Part shown: positions 16,637 to 26,171 of the stretch, piece by piece
Position numbering within the stretch: position 1 is the stretch's first letter
Layout of the letters: every line of letters begins with the position of its first letter
Source: Helicobacter pametensis ATCC 51478
GTDB lineage: Bacteria > Campylobacterota > Campylobacteria > Campylobacterales > Helicobacteraceae
Assembly (NCBI RefSeq): GCF_000518225.1
Contig: NZ_KI912401.1
Coordinates: 187,313-251,312, forward strand
Length of the DNA: 64,000 nucleotides
Reading direction: 5' to 3'
Made by a program: the position numbers and the translations under genes
The notes under the pieces: model-generated
The model's database searches: none
Told to the model about the DNA's origin: nothing
The model's input: the letters and a program-made list of their open reading frames with translations, nothing else

Positions 16637-17947
16637 TTGAAAAAGCTTAATTTGTTTGCACCCCTTTTAGATGAAAGCAAGGATTCTATCTTGCAGTGCC
16701 AACAAGCTATGATCTTGGATAAAAAAGCTAAATATTTTGATTTTACTGCATCGGGTTTGGCGATGTCTTTGATCCAAAAGCGCTTGCAAAAATTTTTACC
16801 CTTCTATGCAAATACACATTCCAATAGCGCAGCACATTCTATTTTGACTACCAAAGTCTATGAGGAAGCCAAGCAAAAGATTAGAGAATGTTTGGGACTT
16901 GGAGAAGAATTTGCATTGATTGCTGTGGGGAGTGGCTCAACAGGAGCGATTAAAATGTTTCAAGAGATTATGGGGATCTATATTCCACCTAGGACAAAGA
17001 TGCTTCTAGCTCCCTATCTCAAGCACCTCTCCCTTCCTTCTGTATTTGTTGGATCTTATGAGCATCATTCCAATGAAATTAGCTATCGCGAGGGATTGTG
17101 TCAGATTGAGAGAATCCCTCTCAATAATGAAGGATTGATTGATCTTGAGATCCTCAGACAAAAGATTCAAAATGCTCAAAATCCGATAATTGGATCTTTT
17201 AATATCGCATCCAATGTAACAGGAATCATCTCTCCCTACCAAGAAATCTCAAAGATCATTAGAGGTCGGGGAGGGATTGTGGCTTTTGATATGGCGGCAA
17301 GCTCTCCTTATATGAATATCTCAAGCTCTCTTTTTGATGCATGTTTTCTTTCATCACATAAGCTTTTGGGAGGCGTTGGGGGAAGCGGACTGCTTGGAAT
17401 CAGAAAAAATCTTATTGATGTGAATTTGCCTCCAACTTTTGCTGGAGGAGGAACGATCAAAAATTCTAGTAAGCGCAAGCATGAGTTTTTGGATGATATT
17501 GAAGAGCGTCAAGAGTCGGGGACACCAGGGATTTTGCAACTTCTAACTTCAGCTCTTGCTTATCAGCTTCGCAATGAGGTGGGATTGGATTTGATTCATG
17601 CCCGTGAAAAAATTCTCACTCAAGCATTTATCTCAGAGCTCAAAAATATCCCAGCATCTATTATTTATGGCAATCTTGAAGCAGAGCGATTGGGGGTGGT
17701 GTCATTTAATATTGGCGGGATTTCCCCTTATGATTTGGCTTTGGAGTTAAGCAATCAATATGGGATTCAAACAAGAGCTGGATGCTCATGTGCTGGACCC
17801 TATGGTTGTGATTTGTTTGGATATGATGATGAACTCCAGCAAAAACCTCTTTGGTTGAGGGCCAGTATCCATTGGAGTCATAGTATTGATGATATTGAAT
17901 ATTTTATGGAATCTTTGATAAAGGCGATCAAAAAACTCCGTGGTTAA
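16637..17947 (+). CDS. Class V aminotransferase / cysteine desulfurase-like protein
   Basis: A 436-residue PLP enzyme of fold type I. THSNSAAHS, GSGSTGAIKMFQ, an Asp-containing FDMAASSP segment, and SSHKLLGGVGGSG (the PLP lysine) are all in order. Near the C-terminus RAGCSCAGPYGCDLFG gives a cysteine loop similar to, but not the same as, SufS/NifS. It matches the H. pylori 'NifS-like' protein HP0405 in type and length, which is distinct from the essential NifS. The TTG start has AGGAGAG 5-6 nt upstream. It overlaps the next gene by 8 nt. Which sulfur compound it acts on is unknown. Confidence 0.85.
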   Translation: MKKLNLFAPLLDESKDSILQCQQAMILDKKAKYFDFTASGLAMSLIQKRLQKFLPFYANTHSNSAAHSILTTKVYEEAKQKIRECLGLGEEFALIAVGSGSTGAIKMFQEIMGIYIPPRTKMLLAPYLKHLSLPSVFVGSYEHHSNEISYREGLCQIERIPLNNEGLIDLEILRQKIQNAQNPIIGSFNIASNVTGIISPYQEISKIIRGRGGIVAFDMAASSPYMNISSSLFDACFLSSHKLLGGVGGSGLLGIRKNLIDVNLPPTFAGGGTIKNSSKRKHEFLDDIEERQESGTPGILQLLTSALAYQLRNEVGLDLIHAREKILTQAFISELKNIPASIIYGNLEAERLGVVSFNIGGISPYDLALELSNQYGIQTRAGCSCAGPYGCDLFGYDDELQQKPLWLRASIHWSHSIDDIEYFMESLIKAIKKLRG

Positions 17948-19082
17948 AAAACTTTTCTTTATTCATTTGGTTTGTATGAGTTTATTTGGGATGGGCTTTG
18001 CCCCTATGGGCAATGTATCGACTTCACTTGGTGGAGCGGGAGTGGCCCTTAGAAATTCAGCTTGGGGTTTGTATTACAATCCAGCTCTTCTCTCCAGTGA
18101 TCCTAGAAGTAAGTTTTCTTTCAGTGTTGGGCTATGGATGTCTATGAGCGATCTCAATCCTTTGCTAGAAGGAGTCCAAAATGCAACACCTGAAAATATC
18201 TCTTCAATCTTTGCCTCACTCAAAAATCCAAGAGCTACTCTAGCAACACAAATGGGAGTAGTTGCACAAATTGGAGGATTCTCGCGCATCACAACCACTG
18301 CTATTGCAGATGAATATGGGAGATTGATTAGTCAAATGACAGAGAAGCAAATGAGTGCTTTTGCCATTGGTGCTTTTGCCATCTCTCAGACAAAAGTAGC
18401 TTTCAAAGATGTGGGATATTCCAACTATGATGCGATTAGTTTTGGTATCGCTTTGATGGAGGTTCCCATCGGTTATGCCTATAAGCTTGAGACTTCATTT
18501 GGAGATTTTAACTTTGGTGCTGCCTTGAAGTATATGCGTGCAGCATTTGATGATTCATCCTATAGGGGTCATGTTCAAAATGAGATTCAAATCAAGCTCC
18601 CCAATTTTCTCAAAGCACCGATTGCACAAAATTTTGGGATTGACTTGGGATTTTTGTATTCGATTGCTGATGTTCATATTGGTTTGAGTGCCAAAAACAT
18701 CAATTTCCCCACATTTAGATCTTTGGGCAAGAGCATTAAACTTCCTATGAGTTTGCGAGCTGGGGTTTCATATGAGTTTTTGAAACATTATGCCATCACT
18801 ATGGATATGGATTTGCTTCCCCAAAGTTTTTCAGATACGCTTCCTGAAAGTCAGATGATTGCTTTTGGGGTGATGGGGGATTATACTTTTGTTGATTTTC
18901 GCTTGGGTGTCGGGCTTGATCTTGCTGATTTTAATGAGACAAGAATCACAGCAGGATTCAATCTCTATGGCATTGTTGATATTGTGGGTGAGATGGGATT
19001 CAACTTTGCCAAAAGTGGGGCTTCCAAGATTGCCTTGCCGACCAATTTTGGCTTCAAAGTCGGGAGTACTTTTACTTTTTAG
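17940..19082 (+). CDS. Outer-membrane barrel protein, TraF-like (PF13729-type)
   Basis: 380 residues from a GTG start. A signal peptide ([16 protein letters not shown]) leads into [28 protein letters not shown] (quoted in part: [10 protein letters not shown]), the mark of the 'conjugal transfer TraF'-like/FadL-superfamily barrels found without plasmids in many bacteria. The remainder is strand-rich, ending in [10 protein letters not shown] with the terminal Phe needed for Bam-mediated insertion. It overlaps the upstream aminotransferase by 8 nt and its stop overlaps convergent pyrB by 11 nt. In H. pylori the gene beside pyrB is the outer-membrane protein HofB; I cannot tell whether this is its counterpart. 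Confidence 0.78.
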   Translation: MVKKLFFIHLVCMSLFGMGFAPMGNVSTSLGGAGVALRNSAWGLYYNPALLSSDPRSKFSFSVGLWMSMSDLNPLLEGVQNATPENISSIFASLKNPRATLATQMGVVAQIGGFSRITTTAIADEYGRLISQMTEKQMSAFAIGAFAISQTKVAFKDVGYSNYDAISFGIALMEVPIGYAYKLETSFGDFNFGAALKYMRAAFDDSSYRGHVQNEIQIKLPNFLKAPIAQNFGIDLGFLYSIADVHIGLSAKNINFPTFRSLGKSIKLPMSLRAGVSYEFLKHYAITMDMDLLPQSFSDTLPESQMIAFGVMGDYTFVDFRLGVGLDLADFNETRITAGFNLYGIVDIVGEMGFNFAKSGASKIALPTNFGFKVGSTFTF

Positions 19083-19953
19083 CCTGATTGATCAAAAAAT
19101 CTATCACAGCCATACGCACAAAAACCCCATTTTGAACTTGTTCTAGCACCTTGCTTCTTGGATCATCCAAAACATAATCAGAGATATCAATATTGCGATG
19201 CACCGGTCCTGGATGCAAAATGATGAGATCTTTTTGGGCAATTCTCTCTTTTGTGATGCAGAAATCTTGCGCATAATCTTGAAGACTTCCATAAGTTTGG
19301 ATGGAGTGTCGCTCTGTTTGAGTGCGTAAGCTCATCAAGGCATCACAGCTTTCTATGGCCTCCATGATAGAATGTGTGCTAGGCAATGATGTGGGGGGCA
19401 GGAAATGTGGAGGAGCGACTAGAAGAATCTGAGCTCCAAATCTTGGTAGCAAAGCGATATTGCTATTGGCAACTCTTGAGTTTTTGATATCACCAATGAT
19501 GGCAATCCTCTTGCCTTCCAAAGATCCAAAATGCTCAAGAAGTGTCATCAAATCAAGGAGTGCTTGGGTGGGGTGAGAGTGTGCTCCATCCCCTCCATTG
19601 ATGATGGGGCATGAAACTTTTGGCGTGAGAAAATATCCCGCACCAGCTTTACTGTGTCGAATAACGATTGCATGCGGATTCATTGCATTGAGATTGGCCG
19701 CTGTGTCTCTGAGTGTTTCACCTTTGGAAGTTGAGCTCTTGGCAACATCTAGGCGGATAACATCTCCTCCAAGATTTTTGATCGCCATCTCAAAGCTACT
19801 GAGCGTGCGCGTAGAGTTTTCAAAAAAAGTAGTGATGATTTTTTTGTCTTTGAGTGTTTTTGAGATATTGCCTTGTTTGTATTCATGAGCTTTTTTGAGG
19901 ATATTGAGAATTTCTTCATCGCTTAAATCATTGACATGGATAAGGTGACGCAT
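19072..19953 (-). CDS. pyrB: Aspartate carbamoyltransferase catalytic chain
   Basis: 293 residues. Catalyses carbamoyl phosphate plus aspartate to carbamoyl aspartate in pyrimidine synthesis. Carbamoyl phosphate motif [13 protein letters not shown] is near residue 44, SSTSKGET follows (Ser and Lys contributed across the trimer), then HPTQALLDL. The aspartate-loop LRTQTER and LHPGPVHR complete the family pattern. I chose the ATG at 19953, which has AAGGAG 8 nt upstream; 47 extra in-frame codons upstream show no conservation pattern and contain no RBS. A divergent lipoprotein-tlyA-ribF operon starts 91 nt away, the same order as around HP1084 in H. pylori. Confidence 0.95.
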   Translation of the reverse strand: MRHLIHVNDLSDEEILNILKKAHEYKQGNISKTLKDKKIITTFFENSTRTLSSFEMAIKNLGGDVIRLDVAKSSTSKGETLRDTAANLNAMNPHAIVIRHSKAGAGYFLTPKVSCPIINGGDGAHSHPTQALLDLMTLLEHFGSLEGKRIAIIGDIKNSRVANSNIALLPRFGAQILLVAPPHFLPPTSLPSTHSIMEAIESCDALMSLRTQTERHSIQTYGSLQDYAQDFCITKERIAQKDLIILHPGPVHRNIDISDYVLDDPRSKVLEQVQNGVFVRMAVIDFLINQAKK

Positions 19954-20044
19954 AGGATGATCTCCTTGATTTTTGTTTGTAGATTCTAACAAAGTTGAAG
20001 AATGTAGCTGTGTTAAAATATTGATTTTTTGAAGGTGTGAAGAG

Positions 20045-20530
20045 ATGCGGATTTTTGGGGTTTTGTTGGTAATTTTTTTGATGGGATGTAGCAATCTAAA
20101 TCACCCTAGATTCTCAAAAAATTTTTATGATGAGAAAAGGATGCAATTGACACGCAAGGCAGATTTGATAGAGAATCAAAAAACTGCCTTAGTTGCATTT
20201 TCGACATATTTGAGTGATTTAGAGAGTGATCGATACCCAAACAATGAAGTATTTTTGATCGAGATTGCATTTGAAAATGAAAAAATCAAGCCCAAAGATA
20301 TCAGCTTCACTCTTCTTGATAAAGCCCCTATTAAAGTGCAAAAACTTTCCAAAAAAGATGAAAAAGCAATGCGTCTTTATCGTCATAGCCCTTGGAATGA
20401 ATGCTTTATAGTTTATTTTGATTCTGTGTTGCCAATTGACATCACTAATGTTGCATTGAAGATGCATATCAAGGGATATGAGCAAGAATTGGTCTTTGAT
20501 TATAGTTATGTTGTGGAAAATGTGCTGTGA
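20045..20530 (+). CDS. Putative lipoprotein (HP1085-like)
   Basis: 161 residues with a lipobox: [17 protein letters not shown], where Cys15 would be lipidated. The rest is a soluble mixed alpha/beta region with no domain I recognise. It sits between pyrB and tlyA as HP1085 does in H. pylori, and its stop overlaps the GTG of tlyA by 4 nt (GTGA). The function is unknown. Residue 17 onward lacks an outer-membrane avoidance Asp, but the destination cannot be decided from sequence. Confidence 0.75.
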   Translation: MRIFGVLLVIFLMGCSNLNHPRFSKNFYDEKRMQLTRKADLIENQKTALVAFSTYLSDLESDRYPNNEVFLIEIAFENEKIKPKDISFTLLDKAPIKVQKLSKKDEKAMRLYRHSPWNECFIVYFDSVLPIDITNVALKMHIKGYEQELVFDYSYVVENVL

Positions 20531-21234
20531 GACTTGATCAATATCTCTTTGATTCTCACAAGGCTCAAAGTCGTCAGAAGGCTCAAGAATTGATCGCTTT
20601 GGGCTGTGTTTATGTCGATGGAAAGCAGATTTTCAAAAATTCTTTTAGGATAGATGAAGATTGTGTGGTGGAAATCACCACAGAGCGGAAACAGTGGGTG
20701 GCACGATCTGGTGAGAAGCTTTGGGGATTTTTATTGATGCAAGATATTAAAGTGGATGGGAAAGAAGTTTTAGACATCGGATCAAGCACTGGAGGATTTA
20801 GTGAGGTGCTTTTGGAGAGAGGTGCTCAAAAGATAGTTTGCGTGGATGTAGGGAGCGATCAGCTTCATCCCAAACTTAGGAATCATCCAAAAATCACTGT
20901 GTTTGAAAACCAAGACATTCGCACCTTTGATCATCATCCTTTTGAGTTGATTGTCTGTGATGTGAGTTTTATCTCTTTGGATTTGATTCTAAAAAAGATT
21001 TATGAACTAGCATTGGGAGAGTGTATTTTGCTCTTTAAGCCCCAGTTTGAGCTTGGACGACTGGCCAAGAGAAATAAAAAGGGTGTGATTTTGAATCAAA
21101 AAGAAGTATTGGAGCGAATAGAGGAGTTTGTAGGGTTTGCACAAAAACTTGGATTTGAACTTAAAGCGATTCAAAAAAGTCATTTGAGAGGAAAATGTGG
21201 CAATGAAGAATACTTCATCTATCTCTCCAAATAA
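20527..21234 (+). CDS. tlyA: TlyA family 16S/23S rRNA 2'-O-methyltransferase
   Basis: 235 residues: an N-terminal S4 RNA-binding domain ([20 protein letters not shown], about 1-60) and an FtsJ-type methyltransferase with DIGSSTGGFSEVLL (SAM site, about 80-93) and VCDVSFIS. It methylates ribose of rRNA cytidines (the capreomycin-sensitivity sites in other bacteria); the old name is haemolysin A. The GTG start overlaps the lipoprotein stop. The end overlaps the ribF start by about 30 nt, so all three are co-translated. Confidence 0.93.
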   Translation: MRLDQYLFDSHKAQSRQKAQELIALGCVYVDGKQIFKNSFRIDEDCVVEITTERKQWVARSGEKLWGFLLMQDIKVDGKEVLDIGSSTGGFSEVLLERGAQKIVCVDVGSDQLHPKLRNHPKITVFENQDIRTFDHHPFELIVCDVSFISLDLILKKIYELALGECILLFKPQFELGRLAKRNKKGVILNQKEVLERIEEFVGFAQKLGFELKAIQKSHLRGKCGNEEYFIYLSK

Positions 21235-22057
21235 TTCCATCACAAGTTTGTGCATCGGAAAATTTGATGGGGTTCATATCGCACATCAAGCACTTTTATT
21301 GCAAAGTGATGTGAATGGAGGAGTGCTTATCGTGGGGATGGATCATACCCCTTCTCTTACGCCAAAGCAAGAGGATTTTATCAATTTGCCTGTGTTTAGG
21401 ATTAGACTTGAGGAAGTCAGAGAGATGGGTGCTGGAGAGTTTGCTGCATTTCTCTGCTCAAGATTCCCAAAGCTTAAAAAAATCATCGTGGGGTATGACT
21501 TTAGGTTTGGCAAAAATCGCTCTTGTGTCCCACAAGATTTGGGAGAATTTTTTGAGGTTTGCGTGATGGATGAAATCTGTCTTGATGGGATTTCTGTCCA
21601 TCGTCAAGCGATTTTATCTGATTTGGTACATGGAAATCTTGAGCGAGCCAATCAAATGCTTGGACGATGCTATGAAATTAAGGGGCATATCATCAAAGGA
21701 CAGGGGAGAGGAAGAGAGGAATGTGTGCCCACACTCAATCTTGAAGTTGATCAATATGCCCTACCCAAAAGTGGTGTATATGCCACGATGAGCAAAAGGA
21801 GGGGGGTGTGGTATCAGAGTGTGAGTTTTTTGGGACATCGATTGAGTAGCGATAGGAGTTTTGCGATTGAAACACATGTGCTAGATGTGGATTTGGATGG
21901 AGATGAGGTAGGAGAGTGTGTGAGTGTGGCGTTTGTGGCTTTCATACGAAGCAATCAACGCTTTGAAAATCTTGCTTTGCTTCAAACCCAGATCGCCAAA
22001 GATATTCAAAAGGCCAGAGAGCTTTTGATCCCTAGCTCTATTTGTCTGCAATCCTAA
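21203..22057 (+). CDS. ribF: Bifunctional riboflavin kinase / FAD synthetase
   Basis: About 284 residues. The N-terminal adenylyltransferase has SLCIGKFDGVHIAHQALL, a variant of the nucleotidyltransferase HxGH pattern, and YDFRFGKNR. The C-terminal kinase has IKGHIIKGQGRGRE and PTLNLEV. Together they convert riboflavin to FMN and FAD. I prefer the ATG at 21203, 10 nt after GAGAGGA; an in-frame GTG at 21197 is possible. It overlaps tlyA by 32 nt. It converges on aspC with a 4-nt overlap of the two coding ends. Confidence 0.93.
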   Translation: MKNTSSISPNNSITSLCIGKFDGVHIAHQALLLQSDVNGGVLIVGMDHTPSLTPKQEDFINLPVFRIRLEEVREMGAGEFAAFLCSRFPKLKKIIVGYDFRFGKNRSCVPQDLGEFFEVCVMDEICLDGISVHRQAILSDLVHGNLERANQMLGRCYEIKGHIIKGQGRGREECVPTLNLEVDQYALPKSGVYATMSKRRGVWYQSVSFLGHRLSSDRSFAIETHVLDVDLDGDEVGECVSVAFVAFIRSNQRFENLALLQTQIAKDIQKARELLIPSSICLQS

Positions 22058-23226
22058 GCATTGGATTGCAAAAACAAATCAATTTTTTCTAATCCTTTGA
22101 TGAGCATCTCAATAGAAGTGGCAAAGCTCATTCTGACATACCCATCCATCCCGAAGGCTACCCCAGGGACAAGTGCGACACCTTGCTCTTCTAGTAAGGC
22201 TTGTGAAAACTTCATACTATCACCTCCAAAGCGTGCGGCTTGCTGGATATTGACAAACAGATAGAATGCACCCTTTGGGCAATTAAGCGATAGAGAGGGG
22301 ATAGAGGAGCATAGCTTATGAGCTATATCTCTGCGTGCTCTAAATTCATCACGCATAGCCTTGATTTCAGCATCCAATTTAAAAGCTCGGATAGAGGCAA
22401 ATTGTGTGAAAGAGTTGATATTGCTTGTGCTATTGCTTTGGAGATTATCGATACAGGAAAGAAGTGTGGAATCTTTGCTTGCAAGATAGCCCATTCTCCA
22501 CCCTGTCATCGCACTTGATTTGCTTAGACCATTGATGGTGATTGTGCGCTCCAAAAGATCACTAGAGAGCGAAGCAAGAGAGACAAAACCATCTTCATAG
22601 ACAAGTTTTTCATAGATCTCATCACTAATCACCCAGATATCACTTCCCTTGAGCACTTCTCCCAAAGCTTCTAGTTCTGCTTGTGTATAAAGTGAGCCTG
22701 TAGGATTGCTAGGAGAGTTGAGGATAAGAAGCTTAGTGCGAGGGGTGATGGAATCTCTTAGGCTTTGGGGGGTGATTTTGAAATCTTGTTCTTGAGTAGT
22801 GGGGATGAAAATAGGCGTAGCTTGGCAAAATTTAACAATCTCAGGATAGCTCACCCAGTATGGAGAAGGGATGAGCACTTCATCTTGAGGATTGAGAATC
22901 GCACACATAGCATTGAAAAGCGAATGCTTGGCACCATTGCTAATGATGATTTCATTGGGTGAATAATTGAGGGCATTTTCTCTCAATAATTTTTGAGCAA
23001 TAGCCTCTCTAAGGGGCAAAATCCCGCTGACTGCTGTGTATTTGCTTTTGCCCTCTTGGATGGCTTTGATAGCATCTTCTTTGATGATTTGAGGTGTGTC
23101 AAAGTCAGGTTCTCCAGTGGAGAGATTGATGATTTCTCTGCCTTGTGCGGAGAGTTTCTGAGCTAGGGCACTGATAGCTAGGGTATTGGATGGAGATAGA
23201 GCGAGTGCTCGTTTGGAGTATTGCAT
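22054..23226 (-). CDS. aspC: Aspartate aminotransferase (class I/II, PLP-dependent)
   Basis: A 390-residue class I aminotransferase. LSTGEPDFDTP lies near the start, NSPSNPTGSLY holds the substrate-arginine-contact Asn, and NGLSKSSAMTGWRMGY contains the PLP lysine (about 237). It matches the Helicobacter aspartate aminotransferase HP0672 and the I-gamma subfamily generally. It interconverts aspartate and oxaloacetate with glutamate. The gene is alone on the minus strand; a 137-nt gap with no clear gene separates it from tsaD. Confidence 0.92.
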   Translation of the reverse strand: MQYSKRALALSPSNTLAISALAQKLSAQGREIINLSTGEPDFDTPQIIKEDAIKAIQEGKSKYTAVSGILPLREAIAQKLLRENALNYSPNEIIISNGAKHSLFNAMCAILNPQDEVLIPSPYWVSYPEIVKFCQATPIFIPTTQEQDFKITPQSLRDSITPRTKLLILNSPSNPTGSLYTQAELEALGEVLKGSDIWVISDEIYEKLVYEDGFVSLASLSSDLLERTITINGLSKSSAMTGWRMGYLASKDSTLLSCIDNLQSNSTSNINSFTQFASIRAFKLDAEIKAMRDEFRARRDIAHKLCSSIPSLSLNCPKGAFYLFVNIQQAARFGGDSMKFSQALLEEQGVALVPGVAFGMDGYVRMSFATSIEMLIKGLEKIDLFLQSNA

Positions 23227-23363
23227 GCAAATCCTTGTGGTGAATTTTTTGGAATTCTACTCCAAAGTTTGAGCTAGAAATGGAGGAATCCTTGAGGAGT
23301 CTAAGAGAGTTTGGCAAGAGGCTTGCTTGCTAGAATCTATAGAAGAAATAGAAGAGAAAATCT
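23227..23363. other. Gap between aspC and tsaD, no gene recognised
   Basis: 137 bases. The plus strand holds a 17-codon ORF (23281 onwards, MEESLRSLREF) without a convincing ribosome site, and I do not call it. No hairpin with a T-tract is evident. The aspC promoter should lie here. Confidence 0.5.
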
Positions 23364-24380
23364 TTATGATTTAAATTGTGTATTGCGCGGTGAAACCTCA
23401 AGCGAGAATAGATCGCTAAAGTTTTGTTTCTTGTATTCTTCCACACCCACTCTCCCAATCATAGCAGCATTATCAGAGCAAAATTCAAGTGGAGCAAGCA
23501 AAAGATTACTATTGTATGTGGCACAAAGATCTTGAATTTTTTCTCTGAGATAGAGGTTGGCACTAGCTCCACCAACGATGGCAAAATGGGGGATTGCTTG
23601 TTGATTCTCTTTTTTGGTTTGAAAATAAAGCTTGCATTTTTGGACGATATGAGCGCATGCGCTTTGCTGAAAGGCTTTGGCTAGGGCATTTGGATTGAGA
23701 TTTGAGCCTTGTCTTTCAATCTCCAATCTAAAAGCATTTTTGAGGCCAGAGAAGCTAAATGCGAGTTCTTTGCTGTGTTGGAGTGGGATTGGAAGTGTGT
23801 AGAGATCTTCTTGGCATTCTTGAGCAAGGGATTGGATGATGGGACCTCCTGGATAACCAAGTCCTAGCATTTTGGAAGCTTTATCAAAACTTTCTCCAAA
23901 GCTATCATCTTTACTTTGAGCGATGATTCTGACCTCATTTTCACTTGCTTCTAAAATCATTGTATGCCCACCAGAGACAAGCAAAACACTTAGAGGAAAA
24001 ATGCACTGTTGTTGATTGATAAAGAGTGAATAGATATGACCTTTGAGGTGGTTGATGCTAATAAGAGGGATTTTGAGGCTAAGGGCGAGAGCTTTGGCCA
24101 TCATCAAACCTTCAATGAGTGTCACACTTAAGCCAGGTTCTGTGGTAATGGCTATAGCTTTGATTTTGGAGAAATTACCATGAAGGAAGGTTTTGAGATT
24201 TTTAAGAATCAAGGGAAGTTTTTGGGCATGAAGCCTTGAGGCGAGCTCTGGGACAACTCCTCCATGAAGACTATGCTCTGCTTCTTGAGAAATCTTTTGG
24301 TGAAACAAAAGTTTGCACTCTTGAATTGAGGTTAGAGCAAGAGAGCTATCATCACAACTGCTTTCAATGCTTAAAATCAT
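23364..24380 (-). CDS. tsaD: tRNA N6-adenosine threonylcarbamoyltransferase
   Basis: 338 residues, normal for TsaD (formerly Gcp). It transfers the threonylcarbamoyl group to A37 of ANN-decoding tRNAs with TsaB and TsaE. It begins MILSIESSCDDSSLAL, a family signature, and carries INHLKGHIYS, whose two His residues bind metal, then LLVSGGHT and KASKMLGLGYPGG. I chose the ATG at 24380, preceded by AAGGAC; the frame is open 94 codons further but has no family sequence. It is divergent from aguA with a 69-nt gap. Confidence 0.95.
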   Translation of the reverse strand: MILSIESSCDDSSLALTSIQECKLLFHQKISQEAEHSLHGGVVPELASRLHAQKLPLILKNLKTFLHGNFSKIKAIAITTEPGLSVTLIEGLMMAKALALSLKIPLISINHLKGHIYSLFINQQQCIFPLSVLLVSGGHTMILEASENEVRIIAQSKDDSFGESFDKASKMLGLGYPGGPIIQSLAQECQEDLYTLPIPLQHSKELAFSFSGLKNAFRLEIERQGSNLNPNALAKAFQQSACAHIVQKCKLYFQTKKENQQAIPHFAIVGGASANLYLREKIQDLCATYNSNLLLAPLEFCSDNAAMIGRVGVEEYKKQNFSDLFSLEVSPRNTQFKS

Positions 24381-24449
24381 GGATGTCCTTATCAAAATAG
24401 AGGATGAAATTTGTAAAATTCTATCAAAGAGTTTTATCCAAAGGAGTGA

Positions 24450-25469
24450 ATGGTGAGACGAATGAGGGCTGAGTGGGAGAAGCATAGAGCAATTTTGATG
24501 GCTTTTCCTCATGGAGAGAGTGATTGGGTGAGTTATTTGAGTGAAGCAAGGGAAAATTTCATCCAGATTATAAGGGGGGTTTTGGATTTTGAAGATGTTG
24601 TGCTTTGTATTGATCCAAGAGATCATGAAGGAAAAAAAATCATTGAAGAGATTTTTGCTCAAGAGATCTCATCACATCATCTAAGAATCTATTCCATCCA
24701 CACAAATGATACTTGGGCTAGAGATTTTGGTGCGATCAATCTGGAGGAAGAGGGTCAGAATGTATTGCTTGATTTTATGTTTAATGGGTGGGGATTGAAG
24801 TTTGCAAGTCATTGGGATAATCAGGTCAATCATACACTCAAAACTCATGGAGAGTTTGCTCAAGATGAGCTGAGATGTGGAGGAATGATTTTGGAGGGAG
24901 GAAGTATTGAGAGTGATGGGAGAGGGGTGATTTTGACAAATACGCAATGCCTCCTTGAAGCCAATCGCAATCCATGGCTCTCTCAAGAAGAGATTGAAGA
25001 GAAGCTCAAAGAAATTCTAGGAGCCAAAAAAGTATTGTGGCTTCATCATGGGTATTTGGCTGGAGATGATACAGATAGCCATATTGATACCTTGGCTAGA
25101 TTTATTTCTCCCACACAGATTGCTTATGTTGGATGTGATGATGAAGATGATGAACATTATTTAGAGCTTAAGAAAATGGAGCAAGAATTGTTGGATTTGA
25201 GGGATCTTAGCGGGAATGCTTATGAGCTTATCAAGCTTCCTTTTGTGCGTCCAATTTGGGATGATGGAGAGCGTTTGCCAGCAACTTATGCAAATTTTTT
25301 ATTTGTCAATGGAGGGCTTTTAGTGCCTACTTATGGGGATATCAATGATGAGTATGCCCTAAAGATACTCCAAGATGCTTTGCCCCATCTAAAGGTTGTG
25401 GGGATTCCATGCTTGACTTTGATTAGACAGCATGGAAGCTTGCATTGTGTGAGTATGCAGCTTTATTGA
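24450..25469 (+). CDS. aguA: Agmatine deiminase / peptidyl-arginine deiminase family
   Basis: 339 residues. Hydrolyses agmatine to N-carbamoylputrescine and ammonia. Family features are WARDFGAI (substrate Asp), LEGGSIESDG, DDTDSHIDTLARF with the catalytic His/Asp, and the C-terminal GSLHCVSMQ holding the nucleophilic Cys. H. pylori HP0049 is the counterpart. AAGGAG sits 3 nt before ATG 24450; GTG 24453 has better spacing. Its 3' end overlaps the upstream part of the coaE frame. The enzyme may supply polyamines or ammonia. Confidence 0.9.
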   Translation: MVRRMRAEWEKHRAILMAFPHGESDWVSYLSEARENFIQIIRGVLDFEDVVLCIDPRDHEGKKIIEEIFAQEISSHHLRIYSIHTNDTWARDFGAINLEEEGQNVLLDFMFNGWGLKFASHWDNQVNHTLKTHGEFAQDELRCGGMILEGGSIESDGRGVILTNTQCLLEANRNPWLSQEEIEEKLKEILGAKKVLWLHHGYLAGDDTDSHIDTLARFISPTQIAYVGCDDEDDEHYLELKKMEQELLDLRDLSGNAYELIKLPFVRPIWDDGERLPATYANFLFVNGGLLVPTYGDINDEYALKILQDALPHLKVVGIPCLTLIRQHGSLHCVSMQLY

Positions 25470-25477
25470 GATCTGTG

Positions 25478-26071
25478 ATGGATTTTTCTCAATTTCAATA
25501 TGCCTGTGCGATCAGTGGTGGGATAGGGAGTGGCAAGAGTAGTGCATGTAGGATCTTAGAATCAATGGGTTATGAAATCATCGATGCAGATAAAATCGCA
25601 CACAAAGCTTTGGAGGAGCAAACATCTCAAATTATTTCTATTTTTGGAGAAGAGGTCTTGGAAGGGGAGCGGATCTCAAGGGCAAAGCTAGGCAAAATTG
25701 TCTTCAAAGATTCCATCTTGCGTCAAAAGCTCAATGAACTATTGAGCGCAAGAATCCAAGAGAAATTATATGAAGAATGCCTTAGACTTGAGAAGAGGGA
25801 GAGATGGTTTTTTGTCGAGATTGCACTTTTGTTTGAACAAAGAGAGATTTACAATTTCCTTCATAGCATTCTGATTGCCTGCTCTATGGATGTGCAGATT
25901 GAGCGTATTTGTCAAAGAAATCATCTAGGATGCGAGGAAGCCAAAGAGAGAATCTTGGCTCAAATGCCTCTTGAGCAAAAGCTCAAAATGGCTGATAGAG
26001 TGATATGGAATGAGGGGGGATTGGATGCTTTGAGAGATCAACTTAAGCTTTTTCTGAGTGAGATAGTTTAG
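25478..26071 (+). CDS. coaE: Dephospho-CoA kinase
   Basis: About 197 residues. Phosphorylates the 3'-OH of dephospho-CoA, the last step of CoA synthesis. The P-loop ISGGIGSGKSSACRILE is near the start, followed by IDADKIAHKAL and a lid region (RICQRNHLGCEEAKERILAQMP). I picked ATG 25478, with GAG about 8 nt upstream. An open frame reaches back to 25445 inside aguA, but those residues do not look like CoaE. It follows aguA after 8 nt and is probably in one transcript. Confidence 0.92.
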   Translation: MDFSQFQYACAISGGIGSGKSSACRILESMGYEIIDADKIAHKALEEQTSQIISIFGEEVLEGERISRAKLGKIVFKDSILRQKLNELLSARIQEKLYEECLRLEKRERWFFVEIALLFEQREIYNFLHSILIACSMDVQIERICQRNHLGCEEAKERILAQMPLEQKLKMADRVIWNEGGLDALRDQLKLFLSEIV

Positions 26072-26140
26072 AAAGCTTGAGATGTATGGGATCTTTAGAG
26101 TAAAATTTGGCGCAATACTTCTTTTATCTTTGGTTTATTG

Positions 26141-26146
26141 TATATT
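26141..26146 (+). promoter_or_regulatory. Candidate -10 box (TATATT) for the purine permease
   Basis: TATATT lies 31 nt before the TTG start in the 100-nt gap after coaE. The gap has no recognisable purine-riboswitch core. Confidence 0.3.
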
Positions 26147-26171
26147 TTCCTCATTATTTTAAGGAGTCTCC

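Noticed and set aside
16637..17947. Naming the class V aminotransferase NifS or SufS
   Set aside because: The cysteine loop and length differ from the essential desulfurases; it fits better the separate NifS-like paralogue.
23281..23334. 17-codon ORF between aspC and tsaD
   Set aside because: No proper ribosome site or likeness to a known peptide; expected by chance.
26072..26171. Purine riboswitch before the permease
   Set aside because: The gap lacks the conserved junction sequences of the purine aptamer and is only 100 nt, with a promoter-like element in it.
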